Part shown: in pieces, positions 1-8,952 of the stretch
Layout: every line of letters begins with the position of its first letter
Numbering within the stretch: position 1 is the stretch's first letter
Origin: Methyloprofundus sp.
Lineage (GTDB): Bacteria > Pseudomonadota > Gammaproteobacteria > Methylococcales > Methylomonadaceae
Assembly (NCBI GenBank): GCA_014859465.1
Contig: JACUUF010000030.1
Location: 1 to 34,394, forward strand
Length of the DNA: 34,394 nucleotides
Reading direction: 5' to 3'
Position numbers and translations under genes: made by a program
Notes under the pieces: model-generated
What the model saw: the letters and a program-made list of their open reading frames with translations, nothing else
The model's database searches: none
Told to the model about the DNA's origin: nothing

Positions 1-229
1 CAACAGTAATGCCTTGAAGAGATAGATTTTTCTTGTTAACGATTTTATGGCGGGGTTACTGAAAATAAGTTGCGTATATGCACGGGGAAGACACGTTATT
101 TTTGCAGGCTTGATAAATTTTGCTAAAACTACTTTTTAGCATTAACGGACTCAAGCGAAGCGCTACAAGAATGCTTGAGATATTTGGTACTTATTTCTAA
201 GTCCTGTATTAGCAATTGCGTGTTTTTAA
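1..229. other. Non-coding left margin downstream of the amidase
   Basis: No open frame of useful length crosses this stretch; the three plus frames all meet stops within the first 25 bases, and I see no ATG-led frame on the minus strand near the left edge. In E. coli the gene after the amidase amiB is mutL, but no mutL start is visible here. Two short inverted repeats (121-141 and 150-179) are the only structure I see. Confidence 0.5.
121..179 (-). terminator. Pair of inverted repeats after the amidase gene
   Basis: An 8-bp perfect stem (TGCTAAAA at 121-128 with TTTTAGCA at 134-141, 5-nt loop) sits next to a 7-bp stem (CTCAAGC at 150-156 with GCTTGAG at 173-179, 16-nt loop). They lie 50 to 110 bases past the amidase stop codon and could end its transcript. 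Stems are short and AT-rich and the T-rich tail is weak, so termination is only a suggestion. Confidence 0.3.
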
Positions 230-1564
230 TTAACTACCCACTGGAATGGATAGAATCTGGCCTACTTTAATAGAATTGCTGCTAACAAGCATATTGGCTT
301 GTTTCAGTTGATCTAAAGTAACACCATATTTTAGGGCAATGCCCAATAAAGTTTCCCCTCTAGATATTTTATGTACCGGTGCTTCAGGGCTATTATGCTC
401 TGGCTTATTAAGGCTTGTTGCCAGTGCAACATTGTGATTTTTAGCATAAGAAACAATTCCTTGCTGAATGGCTTGTGCCATTTTTAACTGGTAAGTTCCA
501 CTTTTTAAACGACGCTCTTCTTGTGGATTGGATATAAAGGCGGTTTCTACCAAAATTGAGGGAATATCAGGTGACTTCAAAACCATAAAGCCCGCTTTCT
601 GCACTGTGTCAGAATGCAATTCACCAATACGGCCAAAATTATTAAGTACTTCTTTAGCCACTAGCTGACTAATATCTTGCGCGGCCGTTTGCGATAAGTC
701 TAACAACACGGAAGCTAAAATATCATCCTTATCATCAAGGCTTATACCGCCAACTAAATCCGCAGCATTTTCATGATTAGCTAACCAACCAGCTGCAACA
801 CTGGTTGCGCCACGACGCGACAAAGTAAACACTGATGCGCCTGTGACATCAGGATTATTGAAAGCATCCGCGTGAATAGAAACAAACAAATCGGCGTTGG
901 CTTTGCGCGCAATTTTTATACGCTCAGCTAAAGGCACAAAATAATCACCTTTACGCACCATAACCGCTTTCATGCCTGGCTGTTTATTAATTAAAGAAGT
1001 TAATTTTTGCGCAATTTCAAAGACGACTTGCTTTTCCAACGTTCCATGAGTACCTCTTGCGCCAGGATCTTTACCACCGTGACCTGCATCTACAGCAACG
1101 ACAAAAAGCTGCCCTTTACCTAGGTCGGTTTTCAGCACTTTGCTAACCTGTTTTTTAGCTAATGGTTTAGTCGATTTAACCGGTAAATCAATAACTAAAC
1201 GAGGACCGTATTTATTATTTGCTTTTAAGATAAAACTTTTAGGTGCAACTTTTGACTGCAAATCTATCACAACTCGCAAATCTTTTTTGTTTCTATGCCC
1301 TGTACGTAAGCCTGCTAATATAGGATGATTTTTAGGGAGTTGAGCAAGACTTTTTTCTAAAAAAGTATCATTAAAATCAATCACTAAACGATCTGGATTT
1401 GTCAATTGAAAAATCTGGTACTCAGGCATAGAGGAAACATCAAAAACTAAGCGTGTATTGTCATTCGTCGATTGAATGCGTAGTTTCTGTACTTTTATTT
1501 GCGCAGCAAAGACAACTGAGATATTTAAAATCAATAGTAAACATAAAATTATAAATTTTCTCAC
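230..1564 (-). CDS. amiB: N-acetylmuramoyl-L-alanine amidase (AmiB/AmiC type)
   Basis: Periplasmic zinc amidase that cleaves the bond between N-acetylmuramic acid and the stem peptide to split septal peptidoglycan. The 444-residue protein has a Sec signal (about 1-21), an AMIN domain (about 24-130), an Amidase_3 domain (about 152-375) and a C-terminal LysM repeat (about 397-442). Visible zinc and catalytic residues are His162 (DAGHGG), Glu177, His231 (SIHAD) and Glu340 (LVETAF). The segment around 255-310 matches the inserted helix that keeps AmiB/AmiC inactive until an EnvC or NlpD activator binds. The start is GTG, preceded by AGGTGAGG. The order nnr-tsaE-amidase is that of E. coli amiB, which favours AmiB, although AmiC-like naming would also be defensible. 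Confidence 0.93.
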   Translation of the reverse strand: MRKFIILCLLLILNISVVFAAQIKVQKLRIQSTNDNTRLVFDVSSMPEYQIFQLTNPDRLVIDFNDTFLEKSLAQLPKNHPILAGLRTGHRNKKDLRVVIDLQSKVAPKSFILKANNKYGPRLVIDLPVKSTKPLAKKQVSKVLKTDLGKGQLFVVAVDAGHGGKDPGARGTHGTLEKQVVFEIAQKLTSLINKQPGMKAVMVRKGDYFVPLAERIKIARKANADLFVSIHADAFNNPDVTGASVFTLSRRGATSVAAGWLANHENAADLVGGISLDDKDDILASVLLDLSQTAAQDISQLVAKEVLNNFGRIGELHSDTVQKAGFMVLKSPDIPSILVETAFISNPQEERRLKSGTYQLKMAQAIQQGIVSYAKNHNVALATSLNKPEHNSPEAPVHKISRGETLLGIALKYGVTLDQLKQANMLVSSNSIKVGQILSIPVGS

Positions 1565-1618
1565 GACCTCACCTATGATAATAACTTTGATTAGATTATA
1601 TCAGTATGTGTTTGTTTT

Positions 1619-2065
1619 TCAATTAGAAATTTCACTCAATAAGTGAGCTGGCATTTTCTTAATAAGTAATTTACGACCATTATTGCTTGTAGTTAAAGAT
1701 AAAATAACATCAGGCTCACTTAAATAACCCTCCCCTTTTTCTGGCCATTCAATCAAACAGACTGATTTTTCCTGTAAATAATCGGCAATACCTATCCATT
1801 CGAGCTCCTCAGGATCAGCTAGGCGATATAAATCAAAATGAAAAAAAAGCCTATGATCAATTCTATACTCTTCGACGATATTATAAGTCGGACTCTTAAC
1901 CGCACCGATATGCCCTGCGGCACGCATAAAACCACGGGTTAACGTTGTTTTCCCAGCCCCCAAATCGCCCAACAAGAAAACCAGACATTTTTCCGGTAGA
2001 ACTTGAAATAATTTAGCGCCAAACGCTTCGGTGTCTTCCGCTGTATTCAAGATAAATTGCATCAT
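1619..2065 (-). CDS. tsaE: tRNA threonylcarbamoyladenosine biosynthesis ATPase TsaE
   Basis: Small P-loop ATPase that works with TsaB and TsaD to place threonylcarbamoyl on A37 of ANN-decoding tRNAs in the cytoplasm. The 148-residue length is typical. The Walker A motif GDLGAGKTT is at residues 33-41, followed by the family motifs SPTYNIVEEY and FHFDLYRL, and a conserved IEWPEKG segment. Its ATG overlaps the stop of nnr by one base (TAATG), so the two are probably translated in a coupled manner. The amidase gene follows after about 54 bases. The nnr-tsaE-amiB order is conserved in enterobacteria. tsaB and tsaD are not in the window. Confidence 0.95.
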   Translation of the reverse strand: MMQFILNTAEDTEAFGAKLFQVLPEKCLVFLLGDLGAGKTTLTRGFMRAAGHIGAVKSPTYNIVEEYRIDHRLFFHFDLYRLADPEELEWIGIADYLQEKSVCLIEWPEKGEGYLSEPDVILSLTTSNNGRKLLIKKMPAHLLSEISN

Positions 2066-3528
2066 TAATTAACGACTTCGCGTAAAAATTGTAAAACATC
2101 GGTAGCGCGCAAACCACGCTCACCAAAATGAACGGCAGCTTTATCTGCGGCCAAGCCATGTAAATAAACACCTATCTTTGCAGCATCCAACAAAGAGTAG
2201 TGCTGAGCGAGTAATGCCCCAATTATGCCTGATAAAACGTCCCCCATACCACCTGCGGCCATCCCGGGATTGCCTGTTGTATTAACATAAACATGCTTAC
2301 CATCGCTAATCAGTGTACCTGCGCCTTTCAGTACACAAACACCGCCATATTTAGCCTGTAGTGCACGCACCGCCTTAAATCTATCTTGTAAAATTGCCGC
2401 CGTAGAGCAACCTAATAAACGAGCCGCCTCACCCGGATGCGGTGTTAAAATCCATTGCTCCGAATAAACGGGGGAAGTTACCAATAAATTCAATGCATCT
2501 GCATCAATCACTCGCGGCAAGTTCAAGCCAATCAGTGCAGGCCATATGTTTTTTGCCCATGATCGCTGCGCTAATCCCGGACCTAAAACTAATACGCTGA
2601 CTTTATCTAACAAGGCTTCTATATCTATCAGTCGCTCCAATGCATGCCCCATTAATTCCGGACAAGTAAGATACATTTGACTAGCATGCTCTTGGCGCGT
2701 AGCCACACTCACCAATCCCGCACCGCTATTTAAGGCGGCTTCAGCCGCCAATTTTACTGCGCCCGCATAGCCATAATCGCCACCCACGACCAAGACATGA
2801 CCCAACATTCCTTTATGCGCGCAGCGTGCTCGTTTCGCTAAGCGCACAGCTTGTAACAAACTTTCTTGATTAGCCTGGCGCTCGATAACGGAATTTGAAA
2901 CATCTAAATTTGCAAAAAGCACAGTACCGCAATAATCGGCTGCGAGGCCAGTAAAAAGTCCTTTTTTTAAGACGATAAAAGTAATAGTTAATTCGGCACG
3001 CACAGCACAAGCCATAATATTACCGGTATCGGCATTTAAACCCGAGGGAATGTCAACAGCCAAAACAGGAATATTTAATGCGTTAATATATTGTATGGCT
3101 GCGGCAAATTTACCCAGCACGGGGCGATCCAATCCTGTACCTAATAATGCATCGACAACTAAGTCGGCATGCGTCTGTAACAAATGAAGATCGTGTAAAA
3201 TCACCCCACCCGCATGACTATAAGCTTGTTTGGCTAATGCCGCATCACCGGTTAATTTTTCTTCGGCAACAACAGAAAGTAACTGTAACTTGTAGCCAGC
3301 TTGTAATGCCAGCTTAGCAATTAAATAACCATCACCGGCATTATTACCCGCACCACAGAAAACGACGATTTTTTTTGCTTCTGGATAATATTTTTTGATG
3401 ACTTGAAAGCTAGCTTCCGCCGCCTTAGTCATTAACTGCAAACCAGTCACTTGCGTTTGCTCTTGAGCTATGCGATCTATTTCTCTAGCTTGTTGTGCAG
3501 AGTACAGTTTTGTTGGTAAAGTTTGCAT
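2065..3528 (-). CDS. nnr: Bifunctional NAD(P)H-hydrate repair enzyme Nnr
   Basis: Repairs damaged NADHX and NADPHX: an N-terminal epimerase (YjeF_N, about 1-215) interconverts R and S forms, and a C-terminal dehydratase (about 230-485) restores NAD(P)H using ADP. Epimerase motifs include CGAGNNAGDGYL and VDIPSGLNADTG. The dehydratase half has VVGGDYGYAGA, LTPHPGEAARLL and the NPGMAAGGMGDVLSG nucleotide-site motif. The 487-residue length fits the fused bacterial form. It starts 39 bases from the divergent queG, so both promoters must sit in or near that short gap. It overlaps tsaE by one base. Confidence 0.96.
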   Translation of the reverse strand: MQTLPTKLYSAQQAREIDRIAQEQTQVTGLQLMTKAAEASFQVIKKYYPEAKKIVVFCGAGNNAGDGYLIAKLALQAGYKLQLLSVVAEEKLTGDAALAKQAYSHAGGVILHDLHLLQTHADLVVDALLGTGLDRPVLGKFAAAIQYINALNIPVLAVDIPSGLNADTGNIMACAVRAELTITFIVLKKGLFTGLAADYCGTVLFANLDVSNSVIERQANQESLLQAVRLAKRARCAHKGMLGHVLVVGGDYGYAGAVKLAAEAALNSGAGLVSVATRQEHASQMYLTCPELMGHALERLIDIEALLDKVSVLVLGPGLAQRSWAKNIWPALIGLNLPRVIDADALNLLVTSPVYSEQWILTPHPGEAARLLGCSTAAILQDRFKAVRALQAKYGGVCVLKGAGTLISDGKHVYVNTTGNPGMAAGGMGDVLSGIIGALLAQHYSLLDAAKIGVYLHGLAADKAAVHFGERGLRATDVLQFLREVVN

Positions 3529-3567
3529 TTAAAGTGAGCGTTCAAATATAAATAAAAGCATTATAGA

Positions 3568-4611
3568 ATGGATAAAGCAATGAATGAACTGCCCCAACAA
3601 ATAAAACAATGGGGCTTGGAACTGGGCTTTCAACAAATCGGCATCAGCGATACGGATTTGCAGCAAGCAGAGCGACGTTTACAGCATTGGCTAGCCCAAG
3701 GTTATCATGCGGACATGGATTATATGTATAAACATGGCCTAAAGCGCAGTCGGCCAGCTCTTTTACAAGCGGAAACAGTGAGCATTATTTCAGTGCGTAT
3801 GGATTATTTATCCGAAACTCAAGAGCCTATAGAAACTACGCTTAATAATCCAGTAGCTGGCTTTATATCGCGCTATGCACTGGGGCGTGATTATCATAAA
3901 GTCTTACGTAAACGCTTACAAAAACTGGCGCTGCGCATTGAACAGGAAGTCGGTATCTTTGGTTATCGCGCTTTTGTCGATTCGGCGCCTGTGCTAGAAA
4001 AAGCCATTGCCGAAAAAGCCGGTTTAGGCTGGATTGGTAAACACAGCAACCTTATTAATAAAAAAGCCGGTTCCTGGTTTTTTCTAGGCGAAATTTACAC
4101 CTCCCTTGCTTTGCCTATGGATACACCTAGCACTAATCATTGCGGTCAATGTAGTGCATGCATTGATATTTGTCCGACTCAAGCTATTGTTGCCCCCTAT
4201 CAAGTCGATGCACGCAAGTGTATTTCTTATTTAACGATAGAATTAAAAGGCTCGATACCTGAAACCTTAAGACCCTTAATGGGCAACCGTATTTATGGTT
4301 GTGATGATTGCCAATTAATTTGCCCCTGGAATCGCTTTGCGCAGCTTAGTACCGAGACTGATTTTAACCCTAGACATAATCTCAACGCCCAACACTTAAT
4401 TGAACTGTTCAATTGGTCAGAAACTGAATTTCTAAGGAAAACGGAAGGCTCTGCCATTAGGCGTATAGGTTATCAACAATGGTTACGCAATATCGCCGTG
4501 GCACTCGGTAATGCCCCTGCATCAGCCGAGATAACAGCGACATTAAATAATAAGACTAGCCATCCTTCTGAGTTAGTGCAAGAGCATGTCCTCTGGGCCT
4601 TAAAACAATAG
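3568..4611 (+). CDS. queG: Epoxyqueuosine reductase QueG
   Basis: Catalyses the last step of queuosine synthesis, reducing epoxyqueuosine to queuosine in tRNA with a cobalamin cofactor and two [4Fe-4S] clusters. In the 347-residue protein the ferredoxin-like cysteines are C192, C195, C198, C202 (CGQCSACIDIC) and C218, C245, C248, C252 (CDDCQLIC). The proposed catalytic acid is Asp138 in FVDSAP. The C-terminal third corresponds to the HEAT-like tRNA-binding region. A second ATG lies 12 bases inside (3580); neither start has a clear Shine-Dalgarno, so the first is kept. Divergent from nnr, as in E. coli. Confidence 0.95.
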   Translation: MDKAMNELPQQIKQWGLELGFQQIGISDTDLQQAERRLQHWLAQGYHADMDYMYKHGLKRSRPALLQAETVSIISVRMDYLSETQEPIETTLNNPVAGFISRYALGRDYHKVLRKRLQKLALRIEQEVGIFGYRAFVDSAPVLEKAIAEKAGLGWIGKHSNLINKKAGSWFFLGEIYTSLALPMDTPSTNHCGQCSACIDICPTQAIVAPYQVDARKCISYLTIELKGSIPETLRPLMGNRIYGCDDCQLICPWNRFAQLSTETDFNPRHNLNAQHLIELFNWSETEFLRKTEGSAIRRIGYQQWLRNIAVALGNAPASAEITATLNNKTSHPSELVQEHVLWALKQ

Positions 4612-4706
4612 CATGCTATAAAACATAAAACAGCAAAAACGCCACCGCTTTTTCTCAGTACTCTATAATTACAAGCAATAATCACATTTATCTTTGGACA
4701 ACGCTT

Positions 4707-6032
4707 ATGAAAAAAACGACTCTCTCATTTATCTTATTATTTTCAGGGACACTGCAAGCGCAAAATTTATTAGAAACCTATCAGCTTGCCTTGCAAAATG
4801 ATCCTGTCTTACGTCAGTCACTAGCAAATAAAAGCGCGGTAAATGAGTTAAAGGATCAAAGTATTGCCCGTTTATTGCCTAGCGTTAACTTTAACGCGGC
4901 TAGTAATTACTTATGGCAAAATCAAAAAAATCCATTCAACCAAAGTCCTGCTGGTGGGGCTTTCGGTTTTACCGCTAGAAATAATCATTGGGAAAGTCGA
5001 TTTGGTTTGAATTTAGTGCAACCTATTTTTCATTGGGATCAATGGGTGCAATTATCTCAGTCTGACAAACAGATTGCTCAAGCAGAAGCCAGTTATCGAG
5101 CGGAACAACAGAAACTCATAGTAAAAACCACTCAAGCTTATTTTGCTGTTTTAGCTGCGCAAGACGATCTTATTTTTATTAATTCAGAAAAGAAAAGCAT
5201 TGCTCGGCAGCTGGAGCAAGCGCAACAACGCTTTGATGTAGGGCTTATCGCCATTACCGATGTATATGAAGCACAAGCTGGATATGACCAAGTGCGCTCA
5301 GAGGAAATTGCAGCGCTGAATGCAGTTGAAAACTCCAAAGAAGCTTTAAAAGAAATTATTGGTAGTACATTAACGGAATTGAGTTCGCTTGGGGAAACTT
5401 TGCCCCTTCCTCAACCTGAACCCGCTGAAATTGAACAATGGAATAACACCGCGTTAATTCAAAATTTACAACTACTTGTAGCGAAAACTGAATCAGAAAT
5501 TATTAAAGATACTATTGAATTACAACGAAGTGGTCATTATCCACAAATCGATTTTGTAGGTAATTTTGGCATGAATGATAGCTCTGGTACTAATTGGGCT
5601 AGAGGAGATACTCAAAGCGTAGGCTTACAAATAAATGTGCCTATTTTTGAAGGGGGGGCTGTTACATCAAGAACCCGAGAAGCCGAATACCGCTATATTC
5701 AAGCCAAAGAAAATGTTATTGCTACAGAGCGTGCGGTAACTAAAACTGTTAAAGATGCTTATCGCGGCGTTATGGCCAGCATTAGCCGGGTGGAAGCTTT
5801 AAAAGCGGCGGTAAAATCGGGTGACAGCGCTCTAGAAGCAACAGAAGCAGGTTTTGACGTCGGCACCCGAACTATGGTTGATGTATTAACTGCAACTAGA
5901 AATTTAAAACGCGCAAAAAGTGATTATGCAAAAGCACGTTATGACTATTTAATTAATGGCATTATCTTAAAAAATGCGGCCAGCAGTTTAACTGTAGAAG
6001 ATCTCGTTGCAATTAACCGTTATTTGAAATAA
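4707..6032 (+). CDS. tolC: TolC-family outer membrane channel protein
   Basis: Outer-membrane exit duct for type I secretion or tripartite efflux pumps. It has 441 residues with a signal peptide (about 1-18, cleavage near LQA-QN) followed by the typical opening LLETYQLALQNDPVLR. Two OEP repeats follow, each with long helices and a strand region (about 20-220 and 235-430); the second contains VGLQINVPIFEGG, characteristic of the family. No membrane-fusion protein or inner-membrane pump is adjacent, so the partner is unknown and a name more specific than TolC-like is not secure. It converges on the transpeptidase gene, with 19 bases between the two coding ends. Confidence 0.88.
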   Translation: MKKTTLSFILLFSGTLQAQNLLETYQLALQNDPVLRQSLANKSAVNELKDQSIARLLPSVNFNAASNYLWQNQKNPFNQSPAGGAFGFTARNNHWESRFGLNLVQPIFHWDQWVQLSQSDKQIAQAEASYRAEQQKLIVKTTQAYFAVLAAQDDLIFINSEKKSIARQLEQAQQRFDVGLIAITDVYEAQAGYDQVRSEEIAALNAVENSKEALKEIIGSTLTELSSLGETLPLPQPEPAEIEQWNNTALIQNLQLLVAKTESEIIKDTIELQRSGHYPQIDFVGNFGMNDSSGTNWARGDTQSVGLQINVPIFEGGAVTSRTREAEYRYIQAKENVIATERAVTKTVKDAYRGVMASISRVEALKAAVKSGDSALEATEAGFDVGTRTMVDVLTATRNLKRAKSDYAKARYDYLINGIILKNAASSLTVEDLVAINRYLK

Positions 6033-6038
6033 ATAAAA

Positions 6039-6078
6039 GGTGAGTTTGTTTTTAAATATGTATCCAAACAAACTCACC
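6039..6078 (-). terminator. Intrinsic terminator overlapping the transpeptidase 3' end
   Basis: A perfect 13-bp inverted repeat: GGTGAGTTTGTTT at 6039-6051 and its complement at 6066-6078, with a 14-nt loop. Read on the minus strand the hairpin is followed by TTTTATTTATTTC, the U-rich tail expected of Rho-independent termination. One arm and most of the loop lie inside the last codons and stop of the L,D-transpeptidase gene. On the plus strand the tail is not U-rich, so effect on tolC is less certain. Confidence 0.65.
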
Positions 6079-6552
6079 CAGTCTGATTTGATTAAATAAA
6101 TGTACCACATCGACATTAGCCATTCTAATACAGCCATGCGATGCCGGCTTTCCTTGCATTAAATGATCGGGGCTGCCGTGGATATAAATATAACGCCATG
6201 TGCTATCTACGGCACCATAGCGATTAAACCTCGCCTCCAAACCACCTAGCCAGAGAATCCGCGTTAGAATCCAGTCGCGATCTGGATTTTTCTCACCGAG
6301 TGCAGGCGTATAAATTTCCCCCGTTTCCCGCCGAGCCACAAAAACTGCATTTAAAGGCTGATGATCGCCAATTTTAGCTCTGATTTTATGCCATCCTCTT
6401 GGCGTGCATTCAGAGCCCATCAGCTCCCCCGCACCCTTTTTAGCCGTTGAAACGGGGTAGCTATAAATGACGATACTGTCTTCAATCAAATCTAAGGTTT
6501 GCGTCGCGATACAAACTTCAATATAGCGACCGGGTAAAGTATCCCAACGCAT
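6052..6552 (-). CDS. Short L,D-transpeptidase (YkuD domain) without signal peptide
   Basis: A YkuD-fold enzyme; family members join peptidoglycan stem peptides (3-3 crosslinks) or attach proteins to the wall, using a catalytic cysteine. The whole 166-residue protein is one domain with the signature H125-G-S and S138-H-G-C141-I-R, Cys141 being the nucleophile. The frame opens directly into the domain. Extending it upstream gives only about 11 more codons before a TAG, with no hydrophobic stretch, so I see no Sec signal. It begins 4 bases after the rlmD stop and probably shares its transcript. Substrate and location are not clear. Confidence 0.87.
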   Translation of the reverse strand: MRWDTLPGRYIEVCIATQTLDLIEDSIVIYSYPVSTAKKGAGELMGSECTPRGWHKIRAKIGDHQPLNAVFVARRETGEIYTPALGEKNPDRDWILTRILWLGGLEARFNRYGAVDSTWRYIYIHGSPDHLMQGKPASHGCIRMANVDVVHLFNQIRLGEFVWIHI

Positions 6553-6556
6553 GGCT

Positions 6557-7894
6557 TTATTTTCTAAATAAAGCGATAGATTCTACATGCCCTGTTTGCG
6601 GAAACATATCCATGACACCGGCTTTAACTAAAGTATAACCCATGTCATTGACTAAAATCCCGGCATCTCTAGCCAAAGTAGAAGGGTTACAAGAGACATA
6701 CATAATCAACTCTGGGTTCCATTTTTTCAGATTAGGCAAAACATCTGAAGCGCCTGCGCGCGATGGATCTAATATCACTTTATTGTAAGTCTGCTGCGCC
6801 CATGCTTGGCCGCTAACATCTTTACTTAAATCAGCGGCAAAAAACTCAACATTACTTAAATTATTTAATTGAGCATTGTCTTTCGCATGATTAACTAAAG
6901 GTTGATCGCCTTCAATACCGACAACATGCCCCGCTTTAGTGGCAATAGGTAAGGTAAAGTTACCTAAGCCACAAAATAAATCTAAAACGCGATCATTTTC
7001 GTTGAACTCCATTGCCTGCATAACGCGAGTAATCATTTTACGATTAATCTCATAGTTTACCTGTGTAAACATCGCCGGTTTAAAGCGAAAATGCACCCCT
7101 TGATCAGGTAAAGCATAAGTGAGCATAACTTCCGGCTCGCCTGCAATCGGTACTATGGTGTCAGGGCCTTTAGATTGCAAACACAAAGAAATCTTATGCT
7201 CATGCCCAAAAGCACGCATAATTTCTTTATCTTCCGCTGTGGCTGGCTCTAAAACTCGAAAGGCTAAAACACACGCCGCATCGCCAATTGCCACTTCAAT
7301 TTGTGGGATCTTATCCTTAACCGTTAATTTCCCTATCATTTCAGATAAAGCCATCAACTTTTCACCGACAATGGGATTCATCACTTTACAACTTTCAATT
7401 TCAGCTAAAAACTGATTGCGCCGCTCACGAAATCCGACCAATACGCGGCCTTTTTTCTCTACATATTTAACACCCATACGGGCTTTTTGACGGTAACCCC
7501 AGTGCGGGCCAGTGAGTGGTTCCCAAATCTGAGGGATAGTCACTTTACCTATGCGTTGGAACTGATCGACTAATAAAGCTTGCTTGAAGCTTATTTGAGC
7601 GGCATCATCTACATGCTGAAAACTACATCCGCCGCACTTACCAAAATGTTCACACTTAGCATCAACTCGCTCAGGCGCACGGGTAAATAAGGTTTCCACT
7701 TTGCCTTCAGCATAGTCTTTACGACTATCGGTATAAATAAATTCGACTTCTTCACCAGGTAAAGCTTCATCAATAAAAATCACTTTGCCATCGACATGTG
7801 CCACACCGCGCCCATCATGCGCTAAGGATTCAATAGTCACTCTCACCGCTTGTTCGGGTAATTGCTTTTTTTTGGGAAAACGTCTACGTGCCAT
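6557..7894 (-). CDS. rlmD: 23S rRNA (uracil-1939-C5)-methyltransferase RlmD
   Basis: Methylates C5 of U1939 in 23S rRNA using S-adenosylmethionine. The 445-residue protein has an N-terminal TRAM domain (about 15-72), an iron-sulfur site formed by C81, C87, C90 (CEHFGKCGGC) and C169, and a C-terminal Rossmann methyltransferase domain with LDLFCGLGNF. The nucleophilic cysteine is C402 in SCNPSTLARD. The start ATG follows an A-rich run with no clear Shine-Dalgarno. It lies between cysM and the transpeptidase on the same strand; cysM next to rlmD is also seen in pseudomonads, where relA follows rlmD, but relA is absent here. Confidence 0.96.
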   Translation of the reverse strand: MARRRFPKKKQLPEQAVRVTIESLAHDGRGVAHVDGKVIFIDEALPGEEVEFIYTDSRKDYAEGKVETLFTRAPERVDAKCEHFGKCGGCSFQHVDDAAQISFKQALLVDQFQRIGKVTIPQIWEPLTGPHWGYRQKARMGVKYVEKKGRVLVGFRERRNQFLAEIESCKVMNPIVGEKLMALSEMIGKLTVKDKIPQIEVAIGDAACVLAFRVLEPATAEDKEIMRAFGHEHKISLCLQSKGPDTIVPIAGEPEVMLTYALPDQGVHFRFKPAMFTQVNYEINRKMITRVMQAMEFNENDRVLDLFCGLGNFTLPIATKAGHVVGIEGDQPLVNHAKDNAQLNNLSNVEFFAADLSKDVSGQAWAQQTYNKVILDPSRAGASDVLPNLKKWNPELIMYVSCNPSTLARDAGILVNDMGYTLVKAGVMDMFPQTGHVESIALFRK

Positions 7895-7993
7895 CTTTTT
7901 TTTTAAGTTATATTAAGTGTAAGTGCGGGATTAAGCGCAATAGCCAGTTACAATCCAATGCTAACTGTCATAATGATTTGATTATTCTGAATT

Positions 7994-8884
7994 CTAGCCA
8001 GAAAATACCCCAGTCGATAAATAACGATCACCACGATCACAGATAATCGCGACTATCGTTGCATTTTCAACTTCTTGTGCCAATTTTAATGCGGCAGCAA
8101 CCGCACCACCTGATGAAACACCACCAAAAATACCTTCTTGAGTCGCTAAATCACGCATGGTTTGCTCAGCTGTTTGTTGGTCCATATTGATAATTTTATC
8201 CACGCGAGTCGCTTGATAAATCTTAGGTAAATATTCTGCTGGCCAACGGCGTATGCCAGGAATTTTAGCGCCATCTTCAGGTTGTACACCGACAATTTGT
8301 ATGGCAGAGTTTTGTTCTTTCAAAAATTGTGATGTGCCCATAATAGTGCCGGTCGTTCCCATGGCACTGACAAAATGAGTAACTTGACCTTGTGTATCTC
8401 GCCAAATTTCAGGGCCTGTGCCTTCATAATGCGCGCGAGGATTATCAGGGTTAGAGAACTGATCTAAGATACGCCCCTGACCTTGCGCTTCCATTTTTCT
8501 AGCTAAATCAATAGCCGTTTCCATGCTTCCTGCTGCAGGCGTTAAGATAATTTCTGCACCATACGCTTGCATAGATGCCCGGCGCTCAGCACTCATATTA
8601 TCCGGCATAATTAAGGTCATTTTATAACCTCTAATCGCGGCTGCCATAGCTAATGCAATGCCAGTATTACCACTAGTAGCTTCAATTAAACGGTCGCCCG
8701 GCTTAATTTCACCTCGCGCTTCTGCGTGCTTGATCATGCTAATAGCAGGACGATCTTTAACTGAGCCAGCGGGATTATTACCTTCGAGTTTAACTAAAAC
8801 GGTATTAGAGCTTTGCTTAATGAGGCGCTGTAATTTAACTAAAGGGGTATTACCTACAAAGGCTTCGATGGTTGAATAAGTCAT
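7994..8884 (-). CDS. cysM: Cysteine synthase B
   Basis: Pyridoxal-phosphate enzyme that makes cysteine from O-acetylserine and sulfide; the CysM type also accepts thiosulfate to give S-sulfocysteine. It has 296 residues, with Lys43 in SVKDRPA as the PLP Schiff-base lysine, the substrate loop TSGNTG, the phosphate-binding GTTGT segment and the CysM-like KIPGIRRWP. The short length and KDRPA (rather than KDR with longer C-terminus) favour CysM over CysK. It lies 99 bases upstream of rlmD on the same strand. The occurrence of sox genes further along gives a possible common substrate, thiosulfate, but this is inference. Confidence 0.94.
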   Translation of the reverse strand: MTYSTIEAFVGNTPLVKLQRLIKQSSNTVLVKLEGNNPAGSVKDRPAISMIKHAEARGEIKPGDRLIEATSGNTGIALAMAAAIRGYKMTLIMPDNMSAERRASMQAYGAEIILTPAAGSMETAIDLARKMEAQGQGRILDQFSNPDNPRAHYEGTGPEIWRDTQGQVTHFVSAMGTTGTIMGTSQFLKEQNSAIQIVGVQPEDGAKIPGIRRWPAEYLPKIYQATRVDKIINMDQQTAEQTMRDLATQEGIFGGVSSGGAVAAALKLAQEVENATIVAIICDRGDRYLSTGVFSG

Positions 8885-8952
8885 GGTAAAAAAATTTAAA
8901 TAACGATAAACAATAAAGGCGAGTGAAGATAAGCAAAGCTCTATGTGCCCTA

